Source: Spirochaetota bacterium
Lineage (GTDB): Bacteria > Spirochaetota > UBA4802 > JAFGDQ01
Assembly (NCBI GenBank): GCA_016934735.1
Contig: JAFGSG010000145.1
Span: forward strand, 32,231 to 96,230
DNA length: 64,000 nt
Reading direction: 5' to 3'
Both the position numbers and the translations under genes were made by a program. Position 1 is the stretch's first letter. Each line of letters opens with the position of its first letter. Below, piece after piece: positions 1 to 9,626 of the stretch. Below the pieces are notes generated by a model, which was not told the DNA's origin, searched no databases, and saw nothing but the letters and a program-made list of their open reading frames with translations.

Positions 1-176
1 AATACCGCATGGTATATTTCAAATTTATTTGATTGCTGTTCTTCTTTCTTATCGATTACAGGATCCATTGGAATTTTTTTTAATTCTTCAAATGATCTGT
101 CCCAGAAAAGATCAAAGTCTTTTTCTTTGTCCATAGGAGGAAGATTGAGGAAAAATCTGTCGAAGTCGTTTATCAC
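1..176 (-). CDS. Acetyl xylan esterase / cephalosporin-C deacetylase-like (AXE1) N-terminus, partial
   Basis: This minus-strand reading frame runs off the left edge of the window and is absent from the ORF track. The translation contains DFDLFWDRSFEELKKIPMDP, which matches the start of AXE1-family esterases, where a DFDxFW segment is followed by an LxxIPLDP-like stretch. These alpha/beta hydrolases remove acetyl groups from sugars or cephalosporins. The catalytic GxSxG lies outside the window, so activity cannot be judged. The start is probably the GTG at 176, because a stop codon lies just upstream, but no good ribosome-binding site is visible. It begins 10 bp after the membrane-protein gene and may be the third gene of that operon. 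Confidence 0.62.
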   Translation of the reverse strand, partial: MINDFDRFFLNLPPMDKEKDFDLFWDRSFEELKKIPMDPVIDKKEEQQSNKFEIYHAV

Positions 177-185
177 GTTTTTTAT

Positions 186-596
186 TTACAAATTTATTAT
201 GGAGTATAACAGATAATAATTTTTTTGAAGAATAAAATTAATGATTATAATTATTATTAAAATAATCATTAATAATAAAAATAGAAACAATAGAAAAGAC
301 AACGGACGTAAAATAATTTTTTTTATAATTTGGGAATTGGGAAGCTCATTCTTTTTATAGAATATAATTTTTTTCGTTAAAAAATATGCCATTGATGCAA
401 GTATTGTAATCACAAATAGATTTTTCACAACAGATGTGAAGATTGCTTTCTGGCTGACTGAAAAGAGCGCTATCGGAAATATCAGTATATTCATTATGAT
501 TAGGGAAGAAATCAAGGCGATAAAAATAAAAATAAAAATTGAGCCCGATTCTTTTAGCCTGTTAATTAATCCACTTTTTTCATAAATATTATTCAT
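186..596 (-). CDS. Small hydrophobic membrane protein, unknown function
   Basis: I do not recognise this 136-residue protein. Three strongly hydrophobic stretches (about residues 19-46, 57-78 and 97-121) predict an integral inner-membrane protein with three transmembrane helices; the third is almost pure Ile/Leu. A short basic loop (FLTKKIIFYKKNE) separates helices two and three. The start ATG lies 25 bp beyond the stop of the HEAT-repeat gene, so the two are probably co-transcribed. Low-complexity AT-rich sequence makes the coding call slightly uncertain, but tight spacing to both neighbours supports it. Confidence 0.6.
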   Translation of the reverse strand: MNNIYEKSGLINRLKESGSIFIFIFIALISSLIIMNILIFPIALFSVSQKAIFTSVVKNLFVITILASMAYFLTKKIIFYKKNELPNSQIIKKIILRPLSFLLFLFLLLMIILIIIIIINFILQKNYYLLYSIINL

Positions 597-620
597 CGTT
601 ATACGTTAAGAAGGCCGGTT

Positions 621-2063
621 TTAGTCATTACCTGAGTCATCCCTGGCTTCTTCTTTTTTCTCATCTTCGTTTTTTAAATTATACTTACTGTCCTGTTCAA
701 TTTTTGTTTTATCTTTATTAACCGATTCCACGTCAACACCTAATTCTTTTAGAGCATCTTTGGCAGCGCTCTGAACCTTCGGGCTTGGATCATAATTCAT
801 CTTATATTTCAGTATGTCAATCGTTCTTTTGTCGTTTATCCCTTTAACAAGTGAAACCGCCTTAAGCCTTACTACGGCATTGTCGCTCCTCAACATGTTT
901 AAAAACAACGGAAATGCATTTTCATATCCCAACTTTGCGAGAGCTGATACACAATAGATATATAAATTATTATATTTTTTCTTTTTATTAAATGAATACG
1001 AATCTATTGTTTTTACTACTTTTTCAATATCCGGTATTGCCTCCGTTATCTGAAGATTACCAAGAGAGTTCGCGGCAAATGCTCTAATCTGTTCGTTTTC
1101 GTCTTCGTCTTTAAGCAGTTCGAGAAGCGTATCTTTCGGTTCTTTTGATTCGATTTTTCCGAGAAATAAAACAAACAACTCACGTATTATTTGATGAGTC
1201 TTTGTGCTTTTAATAGATTCTGAAGCAAAACCTGATAGTTCTGTGGCTTTAAATTCGCCAAGGGTATCAATAAGTGCTTCAATAAAATTGGTGGTGTTTT
1301 CCAGTTTTTGTTCTTTTATTTTTGTGATTAAATTCGCTTTTGTTGAGATATCGCCTATTCTTTTTATTGCGTATACGGCAGCTACTTTTACATCGTCAGT
1401 TTCATCATCAAGGGAGGTTATCAAAACAGGTATGGCTTCTTTTGTTTTTATTTCGCCTGACACAGTAATGGCTTTAACTTTTACTTCAAGCTCGACTTCA
1501 TTCTGTATTACCTCAATGAGTTTTTCCCCGAGGTTCTTTTTTAAATTTTTATCTTTTATTGTCAGGATCTGATTAATAGCGCTTTTCCTGTCCTTATGGG
1601 TTCCGCTTTCAATTGTAGTAATTATCCATTCAGCTTTTTTCTTTTCTGCTGCGTATTCTTTATTTATGGTAGCTTCCGGTTTTGTATCAGTTTTTTTATC
1701 TTTTGAAGTTTTCTGTATCTCTGCTTTGTCGGTTTTATCGATTTTCTTTTTGTTGTTTCTTGTTTTGATATCATTATCTTTCAGATCAGTATTTTCTGCT
1801 TCATTTTTGCTATTACTCTTTTGATCATTATTCATCGCGGCAATAGAAGCGTTTAATTGATTTAATTTTATATTCAGTTCGATTAGTTGACTATTTTTGC
1901 TGATATCCGGTTGGGCTGTTTCTGCATGAATTATTTGTATGGCACAAATATAACAAAGCAGGAATAAAAGCAGATTTAAACACATAAGTAAGAATATCTT
2001 AATAAATTTTTCATTTTTATTAAAAATACGTGGGAGACGGTCATTTATATTTCTTATTGCCAT
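621..2063 (-). CDS. HEAT-repeat protein with N-terminal membrane segment
   Basis: This 480-residue protein has an N-terminal hydrophobic segment (about 22-45) that could be a signal peptide ending near HAETA or an uncleaved anchor. A charged Lys/Asp/Asn-rich linker follows (about 70-135). From about 140 to 450 there are tandem helical units of the HEAT / PBS-lyase type, for example KEAIPVLITSLDDETDDVKV and NAFPLFLNMLRSDNAVVRLK, which build a protein-binding solenoid. The C-terminus is acidic and Lys-rich. It probably acts as a periplasmic or membrane-tethered scaffold; the partner is unknown. It is the first gene of a minus-strand unit and is divergent from the LysM lipoprotein across 286 bp in which I see only AT-rich sequence. 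Confidence 0.8.
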   Translation of the reverse strand: MAIRNINDRLPRIFNKNEKFIKIFLLMCLNLLLFLLCYICAIQIIHAETAQPDISKNSQLIELNIKLNQLNASIAAMNNDQKSNSKNEAENTDLKDNDIKTRNNKKKIDKTDKAEIQKTSKDKKTDTKPEATINKEYAAEKKKAEWIITTIESGTHKDRKSAINQILTIKDKNLKKNLGEKLIEVIQNEVELEVKVKAITVSGEIKTKEAIPVLITSLDDETDDVKVAAVYAIKRIGDISTKANLITKIKEQKLENTTNFIEALIDTLGEFKATELSGFASESIKSTKTHQIIRELFVLFLGKIESKEPKDTLLELLKDEDENEQIRAFAANSLGNLQITEAIPDIEKVVKTIDSYSFNKKKKYNNLYIYCVSALAKLGYENAFPLFLNMLRSDNAVVRLKAVSLVKGINDKRTIDILKYKMNYDPSPKVQSAAKDALKELGVDVESVNKDKTKIEQDSKYNLKNEDEKKEEARDDSGND

Positions 2064-2349
2064 TTTGATGTTTTTCTCTATTTAATGTAGTAAACAGTTA
2101 ACTTATATTTTAATTATCGGATTTATTGGGAATAGATAAAATATGTAGGTGTAAAAAAAGAATTAAGAACAGATATTTTTCATAATATCTAATTTTTTTG
2201 TTGAAATAATTAAGGAAAATGATAAATAAAATACCGAAAGTATAATTATTAGACAGCTCGATTAAATATTATGAAGCTGAATTAAAAATAAAAGTATTTT
2301 TTACAGCAGGTTAATTTTTACTGTTTGCTAATTCAGTGGAAATAAACGG

Positions 2350-3681
2350 GTGAAAACAATGAATTATAGTAAATCTTTTTTTTATTCTAAAATATTTGTG
2401 CTAAATTTTCTGCTTGTTTTGGTTTCTTTTTCGTGCAGACTTGAAGTCCCGGTAAAAGAAATGGCTGCCGCTAAGTCAGAGATCACAAGAGCTGTTGAAG
2501 TTAAGTCGGAAAAGTATGCTCCCGAAGACTTAAAAAAGGCTAAGGACGAACTTATAAAAAGTCATGATGCTATGAAAGCCGAAGATATTAAAGCTGCGAA
2601 GAAATCCGCAGAGGACTCTTTGAAAAATTCCAAGGAAGCTATTGCTAAATCACTGCCTTTACTGGCGGATGATAATTTAAAAGATGCAAGGAATATTTAC
2701 GAAGAAGCTGACATGGCTTTTGCAGAAAAATACGCATCCGAGGAATTTTCGCTTGCTGGCGCAAAGATTGAAGAAGCCGAGGCATTGTTTTCCGAAAAAG
2801 AATACTGGGAGTCATATCTGAAATCGGGCGAGGCAATAATTCATGCTTCTGATGCGAAAGATAAGGCACTTTCGAATATTTCGGCCCTGGAGGACAGAAT
2901 AAAGAGCATTGAAGAGGAAGTGCAAAATCTCGAATCAATGGGCTTACAGGAGTATGCGCCTGATGAGATGAAGGCAATCGATACCGCTCTTACTGATGCA
3001 GGGGATTGTCTGGGAAAGAAAAATGTAAAGGACGCATCAGATAAGATTGCGGAAGCCGAGGTCGCCTTAGAAGACGCAAGCTTAAAAACATGGAAGGGAT
3101 TTGCCGCGGCAAAAATCAAAGCTGCGGAAGATGCAAAACAAAAATTGGAGTCGTCGCCTTCAAAGCAATTCTATACCGATGATCTGCAGAAAGCAGGAGA
3201 TCTTATCGAAGAAAGTAAAGGTCTCTATGATAAAGATGCATATATGGAATCCAATTCCAAATCAGAAGAGGCTCTTGAAGTTCTGAACTCGATTGCCATC
3301 GCGATGGAAAAAAAGACAGAAGAGGGCAGGATAGACGAAGTAATTAAAGACAGTGATGGAAAAACGGCAGCTGCATCGGAATATATAGTAAAATATAATC
3401 CAAAAAACAGGGACTGCCTGTGGCGAATAGCAATGTATGTATATAAAGATGCGAGGTTATGGCCGATCATTTATGTTGCTAATAAAGATCAGATAAAGGA
3501 CCCGGATTTAATTTTTCCCGGGCAAAAATTGATAGTCCCGGCCGTACCTGCGAATATAGACAACCTTAGAGATAATGTAGGGATAAAAGAGGAAAAGTCC
3601 GAAGAACAAGCGGAAGTTAAGACAGAATATGATTCAGATGAAGAATCGGGAAATGAAAGTGAATCAGATGGATCAGAATGA
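2350..3681 (+). CDS. Lipoprotein with four YAPE-type helical repeats and a C-terminal LysM domain
   Basis: The N-terminus is a signal peptide ending in LVSFSC, so Cys29 is probably lipidated (a loose, spirochaete-style lipobox). Four helical repeats of about 73 residues each begin with a YAP[ED]-like motif at about residues 56, 128, 202 and 274 (YAPEDLKKA, YASEEFSLA, YAPDEMKAI, FYTDDLQKA). This resembles the DUF4398-type repeats I associate with envelope lipoproteins. A LysM peptidoglycan-binding domain follows (about 345-397, ending DLIFPGQKLIVP), then an acidic tail. The likely role is tethering a membrane to peptidoglycan. The track start is GTG at 2350; ATG at 2359 is an alternative. Confidence 0.85.
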   Translation: MKTMNYSKSFFYSKIFVLNFLLVLVSFSCRLEVPVKEMAAAKSEITRAVEVKSEKYAPEDLKKAKDELIKSHDAMKAEDIKAAKKSAEDSLKNSKEAIAKSLPLLADDNLKDARNIYEEADMAFAEKYASEEFSLAGAKIEEAEALFSEKEYWESYLKSGEAIIHASDAKDKALSNISALEDRIKSIEEEVQNLESMGLQEYAPDEMKAIDTALTDAGDCLGKKNVKDASDKIAEAEVALEDASLKTWKGFAAAKIKAAEDAKQKLESSPSKQFYTDDLQKAGDLIEESKGLYDKDAYMESNSKSEEALEVLNSIAIAMEKKTEEGRIDEVIKDSDGKTAAASEYIVKYNPKNRDCLWRIAMYVYKDARLWPIIYVANKDQIKDPDLIFPGQKLIVPAVPANIDNLRDNVGIKEEKSEEQAEVKTEYDSDEESGNESESDGSE

Positions 3682-3753
3682 GTAAATTTCTGCTGCGGAT
3701 AATACTGTGAAAAAATTTATCGCGAGAGAATAATATTTTAAAGTAAAAAGATA

Positions 3754-4959
3754 TTGGAAAAATTTTTAAAGCTTATTTTATTTGCTGCCTGCTGTATATT
3801 TCCTTCCGCTTTAACGGCAAGAGATATTAATCTTGATGAGATTTATATAAAAAAAACATCTGCATTCCATAAAAAACTGGCATTAGAAAAACTGGAAACA
3901 TATCAAATAGTCGATGCTGTTTTTGTCGACAGGGATGTTATTTTTGCCGTCTGGATAACGGGTAATGAACTTATATATATAAAAGAGAGCGATTCGTTAA
4001 GGACTAACTATATTTATAAATTCAGATTAAGAGACAGGAAAATTGTCGAGCTATGCAAAGTGAACGGTGTCATTACCATCGCGCGGGTTACGCATAGCGG
4101 GAGATATCTTGTTACAAAAAGATTAACGCAGGGGAATGGCATCATTCCGCGCGGCGAAACCGTGGTTGTGGATTTAACATCAGGAAAATTAAAGACACTA
4201 TCATCAGCTTATGCTTTTCTTGATTTTACAGTTCCATGTGAAGGAAGTTCAATTATCATGGAAAAAGGCAATGGAATTGTGGAATTATCCTTGGAAACAA
4301 ACATTCAAAGGTCATTAATAGGGAAAAATAAATATAAGGATATTATTATTTCTTCCACTCCTTCCATGGGTTACCTTTCCCCTGATAAACAAAAGATATT
4401 ATTATTAAATGGAAGCGGCGGAAATTACAAGGCAAAGATATCCGGTTATGGCAGTAATCAGATACCAGTTAAGGGTATAAGTTCGTCTTCAGAAATCTTC
4501 TGGCTTGATAATTTTACATTTGTGTATAGAACAGGTTATGCTGGTAATTTTGCTGTTGTACTGCGCACAATAAGAGACAATAAGACGACAACCCTTTTAA
4601 GAAGTTCCTATAATACAAATATTAATTATTCCATACATTCCGGAATTATTTCTTTTTTAAAAGAGCAGATTATATTTTATTATAAGAGATCCGAAAATAA
4701 TATTTTAAATACCGGCCTTGAAGGAGAGGATGTTTCTTTCGCGCCAAATGGAAGTTTTATTTCTATTTTATATAAGAAGCTGTTTATTGTTAAGTCCGGC
4801 ATTTTGCAAAAAAGACATATAGAACTTAAAAGGTCATGGAAATCAATTTTTCAAATGTATAAAGCCGTCTATAATAAAAAAGATGAATTTGAAAATGAAC
4901 ATTCGCAGTTATTTATCGGCCGGAAGGTAGAACTTTATGGTAAATTGTGCGGTTTTTAG
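3754..4959 (+). CDS. Secreted protein with beta-propeller-like repeats, unknown function
   Basis: This 401-residue protein has a Sec signal peptide (LILFAACCIFPSALTA, cleavage near residue 22). The rest alternates short beta-strand-like segments with phrases such as YLSPDKQKILLLNGSG, SFAPNGSFISIL and THSGRYLVTKRL. These resemble TolB/WD-type propeller blades (xSPDGxxI). I assign no family. It starts with TTG and follows the LysM lipoprotein by 72 bp, so the two may form one unit. A periplasmic or surface location is inferred. Confidence 0.65.
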   Translation: MEKFLKLILFAACCIFPSALTARDINLDEIYIKKTSAFHKKLALEKLETYQIVDAVFVDRDVIFAVWITGNELIYIKESDSLRTNYIYKFRLRDRKIVELCKVNGVITIARVTHSGRYLVTKRLTQGNGIIPRGETVVVDLTSGKLKTLSSAYAFLDFTVPCEGSSIIMEKGNGIVELSLETNIQRSLIGKNKYKDIIISSTPSMGYLSPDKQKILLLNGSGGNYKAKISGYGSNQIPVKGISSSSEIFWLDNFTFVYRTGYAGNFAVVLRTIRDNKTTTLLRSSYNTNINYSIHSGIISFLKEQIIFYYKRSENNILNTGLEGEDVSFAPNGSFISILYKKLFIVKSGILQKRHIELKRSWKSIFQMYKAVYNKKDEFENEHSQLFIGRKVELYGKLCGF

Positions 4960-5081
4960 TAAAATATATATCTTATATGTGGTTTCTCAGTGTAACAATA
5001 TTGATTTTTTTGTAATTAAAAATTTGACAAGCGGGATTTGTTGATATTTTCTGGTTTTAGATTATTGATTGGAGCTCTATT

Positions 5082-6035
5082 ATGGAAAGAAATCTTGCAT
5101 TAGAGGTTGTCAGAGTAACGGAAGCGGCCGCGCTTTTTGCGAGCAGATATGCAGGCAGAGGAGATAGCGTTAAAGCCTTAAATTCAGCAATTGATGCAAT
5201 GATAAAAGTATTTGCCTCTGTGTCGGTTGAGGGAAGAGTTGTAATAGGCAAGGCCGAACCTGCGGATACACAGTTATCGACAAATTCAGAAATAGGAAAT
5301 AAGAACGGCCCGGAAGTGGATATTGTAATAGATCCGCTTGACGGCGGGATGACCTGCGCAAGAGGAGGGCAGAACTCGATTTCTGCAGTTGCGATGGGGG
5401 AAAGAGGGGCTTTCTTTATTCCTCCTACATTATATATGGAAAAAATTGCTGTAGGCAGCGATGTTAAAGGTGTTGTCGATATTACTGAAATGCCCGAAAT
5501 TAATATTAAAAGAGTTGCGAGAGCAAAGAGAAAATATATTGAAGATGTAACAGTATGCGTACTGGACAGGCCGAGACATGCCGAACTTATTGAAAGGATC
5601 AGGTCAGTAGGTGCAAGAATCATTCTGATTACCGATGGAGATATTTCGGGCGCTGTTGCTGCTGCAATGGATGAAAGACCTATTGATATTCTTATGGGAA
5701 TCGGCCGGTCAATGGAAGGCGTGCTTGCTGCTGCTGCAATTAAATGTCTAGGCGGTGATATCCAGGCCAGGCTTGTTTATAAAGACGATAATGAAATTGA
5801 GACCGCTAAGAAAAACGGTATAACGGATCCGGGCAAGATATTTATGCTTAGTGATCTTATACCCGGGAAAGATCTTATGTTCTCTGCTACCGGCATTACA
5901 GACGGGGAATTTTTAAAAGGTGTTCGTTTTTTATCCGGCGGCGCAAAAACGGATTCAATAGTTATGCGTTCAAAAACGCATACTATAAGATATATAACAG
6001 CAATGCATCAGTTCGATTATAAACCAATGTATTGA
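5082..6035 (+). CDS. GlpX-like class II fructose-1,6-bisphosphatase homologue with degenerate active site
   Basis: The whole 317-residue length aligns with GlpX: RVTEAAALFASRYAGRGD, VDIVIDPLDGG, GIGRSMEG, FSATGITDGEFLKG and IRYITAMHQFD. Functional GlpX hydrolyses fructose-1,6-bisphosphate with divalent metal. Against E. coli GlpX as I remember it, this protein has K29S, D33L, E57K, D61A, E88 to D and T90 to G, while E59, D85 and E213 equivalents remain. Most metal and catalytic positions are therefore changed, and it may be inactive or have another substrate. The start has a good ribosome-binding site (TTGGAG). A weak TTGACA lies upstream at about 5021. No other fructose-bisphosphatase is in the window. 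Confidence 0.82.
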   Translation: MERNLALEVVRVTEAAALFASRYAGRGDSVKALNSAIDAMIKVFASVSVEGRVVIGKAEPADTQLSTNSEIGNKNGPEVDIVIDPLDGGMTCARGGQNSISAVAMGERGAFFIPPTLYMEKIAVGSDVKGVVDITEMPEINIKRVARAKRKYIEDVTVCVLDRPRHAELIERIRSVGARIILITDGDISGAVAAAMDERPIDILMGIGRSMEGVLAAAAIKCLGGDIQARLVYKDDNEIETAKKNGITDPGKIFMLSDLIPGKDLMFSATGITDGEFLKGVRFLSGGAKTDSIVMRSKTHTIRYITAMHQFDYKPMY

Positions 6036-6058
6036 TGTAAAAAATCAATAAACTTAAA

Positions 6059-6108
6059 AGCGCTGATGAAAGCAGAAATGTGTTTGCTTTAAAGACAAGA
6101 TCAGTGCT
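6059..6108 (+). other. Nested stem-loop downstream of the glpX-like gene
   Basis: AGCGCTGAT (6059-6067) pairs with ATCAGTGCT (6100-6108) with one G-U pair, and inside it AAAGCA (6069-6074) pairs with TGCTTT (6085-6090). It is not followed by a T-run, so it is a weak terminator or an RNA-processing/stability element. Confidence 0.4.
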
Positions 6109-6147
6109 GACTTATTTAAAAATATATTTTATTAAGGGGGATGATAT

Positions 6148-6384
6148 ATGGATAATATTATGAGATATATCCAGCAGAATCCTGTTATAGCTGTGTGTGC
6201 TGCTGCAGTGCTTATATTTGTTGCCGGGTTCATTATACGCAGACTTAGAATTATCTCTCTTGTATTTATAATAATTGCTGCGTTTGCCTTCTATGTTATT
6301 TTAAAGGACGATAAAATCGGCAAAGTCAAAATTGAAGAGATTAAAAAGGATGTAAAATCCGAAGTAATGAAAAAGATAAAATAA
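6148..6384 (+). CDS. Small membrane protein, two transmembrane helices
   Basis: This 78-residue protein has two hydrophobic helices (about 12-30 and 35-51) separated by a basic RRLR turn, and a Lys/Glu-rich C-terminal tail (KIEEIKKDVKSEVMKKIK). A strong ribosome-binding site (AAGGGGG) precedes the ATG. The next gene starts 10 bp downstream, so the two are probably translated from one mRNA. I recognise no family. The positive turn suggests a hairpin with the loop in the cytoplasm. Confidence 0.7.
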   Translation: MDNIMRYIQQNPVIAVCAAAVLIFVAGFIIRRLRIISLVFIIIAAFAFYVILKDDKIGKVKIEEIKKDVKSEVMKKIK

Positions 6385-6394
6385 GGAGCTACTC

Positions 6395-7585
6395 TTGACG
6401 AAATTAAGACTTGTTGAAAAAAATAATATAGAATCACTGATCTCTGCAGCCGGGAAAGCCATACCTCCATCCGGGATAAGAGAATTTTTTGATATTGTAT
6501 ACACAACTCCCGGATGTATTTCTCTGGGTGTCGGCGAACCGGATTTTATTACACCGTGGAGGATATCCGATTCTGGGACATATGCGATAAAAGAAGGGCA
6601 CACTCATTATACTCCAAACAGGGGCCTGCCTGTACTTCTTGAGTTGATTTCCGCTTCATTGCTGAAAAAAATCGGGGTTGAGTATGATCCTGAAGATGAG
6701 CTGCTTATTACAATGGGCGTAAGCCAGGGGCTGGATATTGCTTTAAGAAGCATTGTAGATCCCGGAGACGAAGTAATAATTATTGAGCCATGTTATGTTT
6801 CTTATCCGGCGAATATCAGCCTGATTTTGGGCAAGCCTGTTGTAATCGAGACATCATCTGAAGAAGATTTTTCAATAGATATTTTAAAAGTTAAGGAAGC
6901 CGTTACGCCGCGTACCAAGGCAATTCTATTGAATTATCCTTCAAATCCAACCGGTATTTCAATCAATAAAGATACGCTTGAACTCATTGCCAAAATAGCA
7001 ATAGAACATAATCTTATTGTTATTTCTGATGAGATATATTCTTCGATAATTTTTGACGGCGAACACTTTTCGATTACATCGATACAAGGCATGAAGGAAA
7101 GAACTATTTATCTTAATGGCTTTTCAAAATCCCATGCGATGACAGGATGGCGGCTCGGGTATATTGCAGGGCCTTCAGCATTAATAGGGACTATGCTTAA
7201 GATTCATCAATATACAGCATTATGTGCGCCTTCAATCTCACAATACGCTGCTATTGAAGCTATAGAAAAAGCGGATAAAGATGTAGAGCGGATGAGACAG
7301 GAATATTTAAAGAGAAGAAATTTTATTGTTAACGAGTTCAACGACATTGGCTTGAAATGCGTTATGCCGAAGGGGGCGTTTTATGTGTTCCCGAATATCT
7401 CATCGACAGGAATGACATCCCGCGAATATGCGTTAGGATTGTTGAAAGCTGAAAAGGTCGCGGTTGTCCCTGGTGAAGTATTCGGGAAGTGCGGCAAGTC
7501 AAACATACGTTGCTCTTACGCTACATCAATGGAAGCCCTTAAAGAAGCGATGATCAGAATAAGAAGGTTTACACAAAGTCTATAG
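6395..7585 (+). CDS. PLP-dependent class I/II aminotransferase
   Basis: Fold-type I aminotransferase of usual length (396 residues). Visible motifs are SLGVGEPDF near the N-terminus, LNYPSNPTG for cofactor and substrate contact, SDEIYSSIIF with the pyridine-binding Asp, and NGFSKSHAMTGWRLGY with the Schiff-base Lys. The C-terminal CSYATSMEALKEAMIRI carries the usual carboxylate-binding Arg region. It transfers an amino group between an amino acid and a 2-oxo acid in the cytoplasm; alanine, aspartate and aromatic types cannot be separated by eye. TTG start with AAGGAG seven bases upstream. It sits in a unit with the small membrane protein before it and the NYN protein after it. Confidence 0.9.
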   Translation: MTKLRLVEKNNIESLISAAGKAIPPSGIREFFDIVYTTPGCISLGVGEPDFITPWRISDSGTYAIKEGHTHYTPNRGLPVLLELISASLLKKIGVEYDPEDELLITMGVSQGLDIALRSIVDPGDEVIIIEPCYVSYPANISLILGKPVVIETSSEEDFSIDILKVKEAVTPRTKAILLNYPSNPTGISINKDTLELIAKIAIEHNLIVISDEIYSSIIFDGEHFSITSIQGMKERTIYLNGFSKSHAMTGWRLGYIAGPSALIGTMLKIHQYTALCAPSISQYAAIEAIEKADKDVERMRQEYLKRRNFIVNEFNDIGLKCVMPKGAFYVFPNISSTGMTSREYALGLLKAEKVAVVPGEVFGKCGKSNIRCSYATSMEALKEAMIRIRRFTQSL

Positions 7586-7604
7586 TAGCTTAGACAAAAA
7601 CAAG

Positions 7605-8099
7605 ATGGCCATATTGATCGACGGATTTAATCTCATTTACAAATTTCCGGATCTTGAAGGATTGATGTATCAGGGCAGATTATCTGATGCAAGAACCGGC
7701 CTTTTGAATATATTAAAACAATACATTCTCATAACAAAAGCGAATATAACTGTTGTCTTTGATGGTAAAAAAGACCTTTCGGTTGAAATTAAAAAAGAAA
7801 ATATTAAGAGCATTGATGTATATTATTCGCTGGATTATTCCGCTGATTTTCTCATTAAACAATTTATAAAGCAGGATTTAAATCCCAGAATGACCACAGT
7901 TGTCACTTCTGACAGAGATATAATCGATTATGTAAGGCGTTTTAAAGCAAAGATAAAAACCAGTGAAGAATTTTTTAATGATATAAACGTAACAATTAAC
8001 ACATATTTTGATTCATTAGAACCTGAGAAAGATGACAATCCCATTATAGATGACAATGAGATTTTTTTCTGGGAAAAACAGTTTAATAAAAAAGCTTAG
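7605..8099 (+). CDS. NYN-domain (YacP-like) predicted ribonuclease
   Basis: The 164-residue protein opens with MAILIDGFNLIYKFPDL, the typical IDGxN start of YacP/NYN domains, a PIN-like nuclease fold. Acidic metal-binding candidates are the Asp in IDGFN, the Asp in VVFDGKKD and the Asp pair in VVTSDRDIIDYVRR. The B. subtilis relative (Rae1/YacP) is a ribosome-associated endoribonuclease, so a role in RNA cleavage is inferred. It follows the aminotransferase by 19 bp. No strong ribosome-binding site is visible. The C-terminus ends with an acidic tail. Confidence 0.75.
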   Translation: MAILIDGFNLIYKFPDLEGLMYQGRLSDARTGLLNILKQYILITKANITVVFDGKKDLSVEIKKENIKSIDVYYSLDYSADFLIKQFIKQDLNPRMTTVVTSDRDIIDYVRRFKAKIKTSEEFFNDINVTINTYFDSLEPEKDDNPIIDDNEIFFWEKQFNKKA

Positions 8100-8174
8100 G
8101 CTGTTTTTTAAACTCCAATGCAGCTTAAAGGAGTGTATAAATTACTATTATCTTTGCAGGCACATATTATCAAT

Positions 8175-8234
8175 TATTTTAAGTTCCTGCAGAATTCAGG
8201 CTGCACCCTCAGACAGGCTCCTGAACTTAAAATA
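8175..8234. repeat. 12-bp perfect inverted repeat upstream of gapA
   Basis: TATTTTAAGTTC (8175-8186) and GAACTTAAAATA (8223-8234) are exact reverse complements around a 36-base GC-richer loop that itself contains GCAG/CTGC pairing. It lies after the NYN gene and before the gapA promoter. With no T-run it could be a processing hairpin, an operator or a degenerate mobile repeat. Confidence 0.5.
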
Positions 8235-8326
8235 TGACCCAAAGTCACTTATCAATTTTCAGTGATTTTGAGATGCATTCTTGATAAACTGACCTGATTT
8301 TATGGATTTTATTCTCCGAATAGCTA

Positions 8327-8350
8327 TTGACAAAATATGCTTGTTATAAT
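8327..8350 (+). promoter_or_regulatory. Putative gapA promoter (extended -10)
   Basis: TGTTATAAT (8342-8350) matches an extended -10 box. A TTGACA at 8327-8332 is only 12 bases from the TATAAT, too close for a standard sigma-70 pair, so the extended -10 is the stronger argument. It lies 76 bp before the gapA start, which has an AGAGG ribosome-binding site. Confidence 0.5.
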
Positions 8351-8414
8351 TTCTTTTCTTAATTATAATAATTATTATTATTCTCCCTTAAAAAAGCAAA
8401 AATTTATTAAATAA

Positions 8415-9485
<1,071 letters not shown>

Positions 9486-9531
9486 TATTAAGTGAATATA
9501 ATTTAATATGATTTTTTAAGGTTTTAACAGG

Positions 9532-9569
9532 GGAGACACAGAGAACAGATATCGGAGCTTTGTGTCTCC
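9532..9569 (+). other. Stem-loop between gapA and tpiA
   Basis: GGAGACACA (9532-9540) and TGTGTCTCC (9561-9569) form a perfect 9-bp stem with a 20-base loop. No T-run follows, so it more likely sets differential mRNA stability or processing between gapA and tpiA than full termination. Confidence 0.5.
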
Positions 9570-9626
9570 ATAATTTTAGACATAATATCATACTAATTGT
9601 GAAATATATTAATTTGGGAGACTACC

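Noticed and set aside
5057-5623. 188-residue minus-strand ORF
   Set aside because: Entirely opposite the GlpX-like gene; low-complexity Ser/Ile/Leu translation typical of a shadow.
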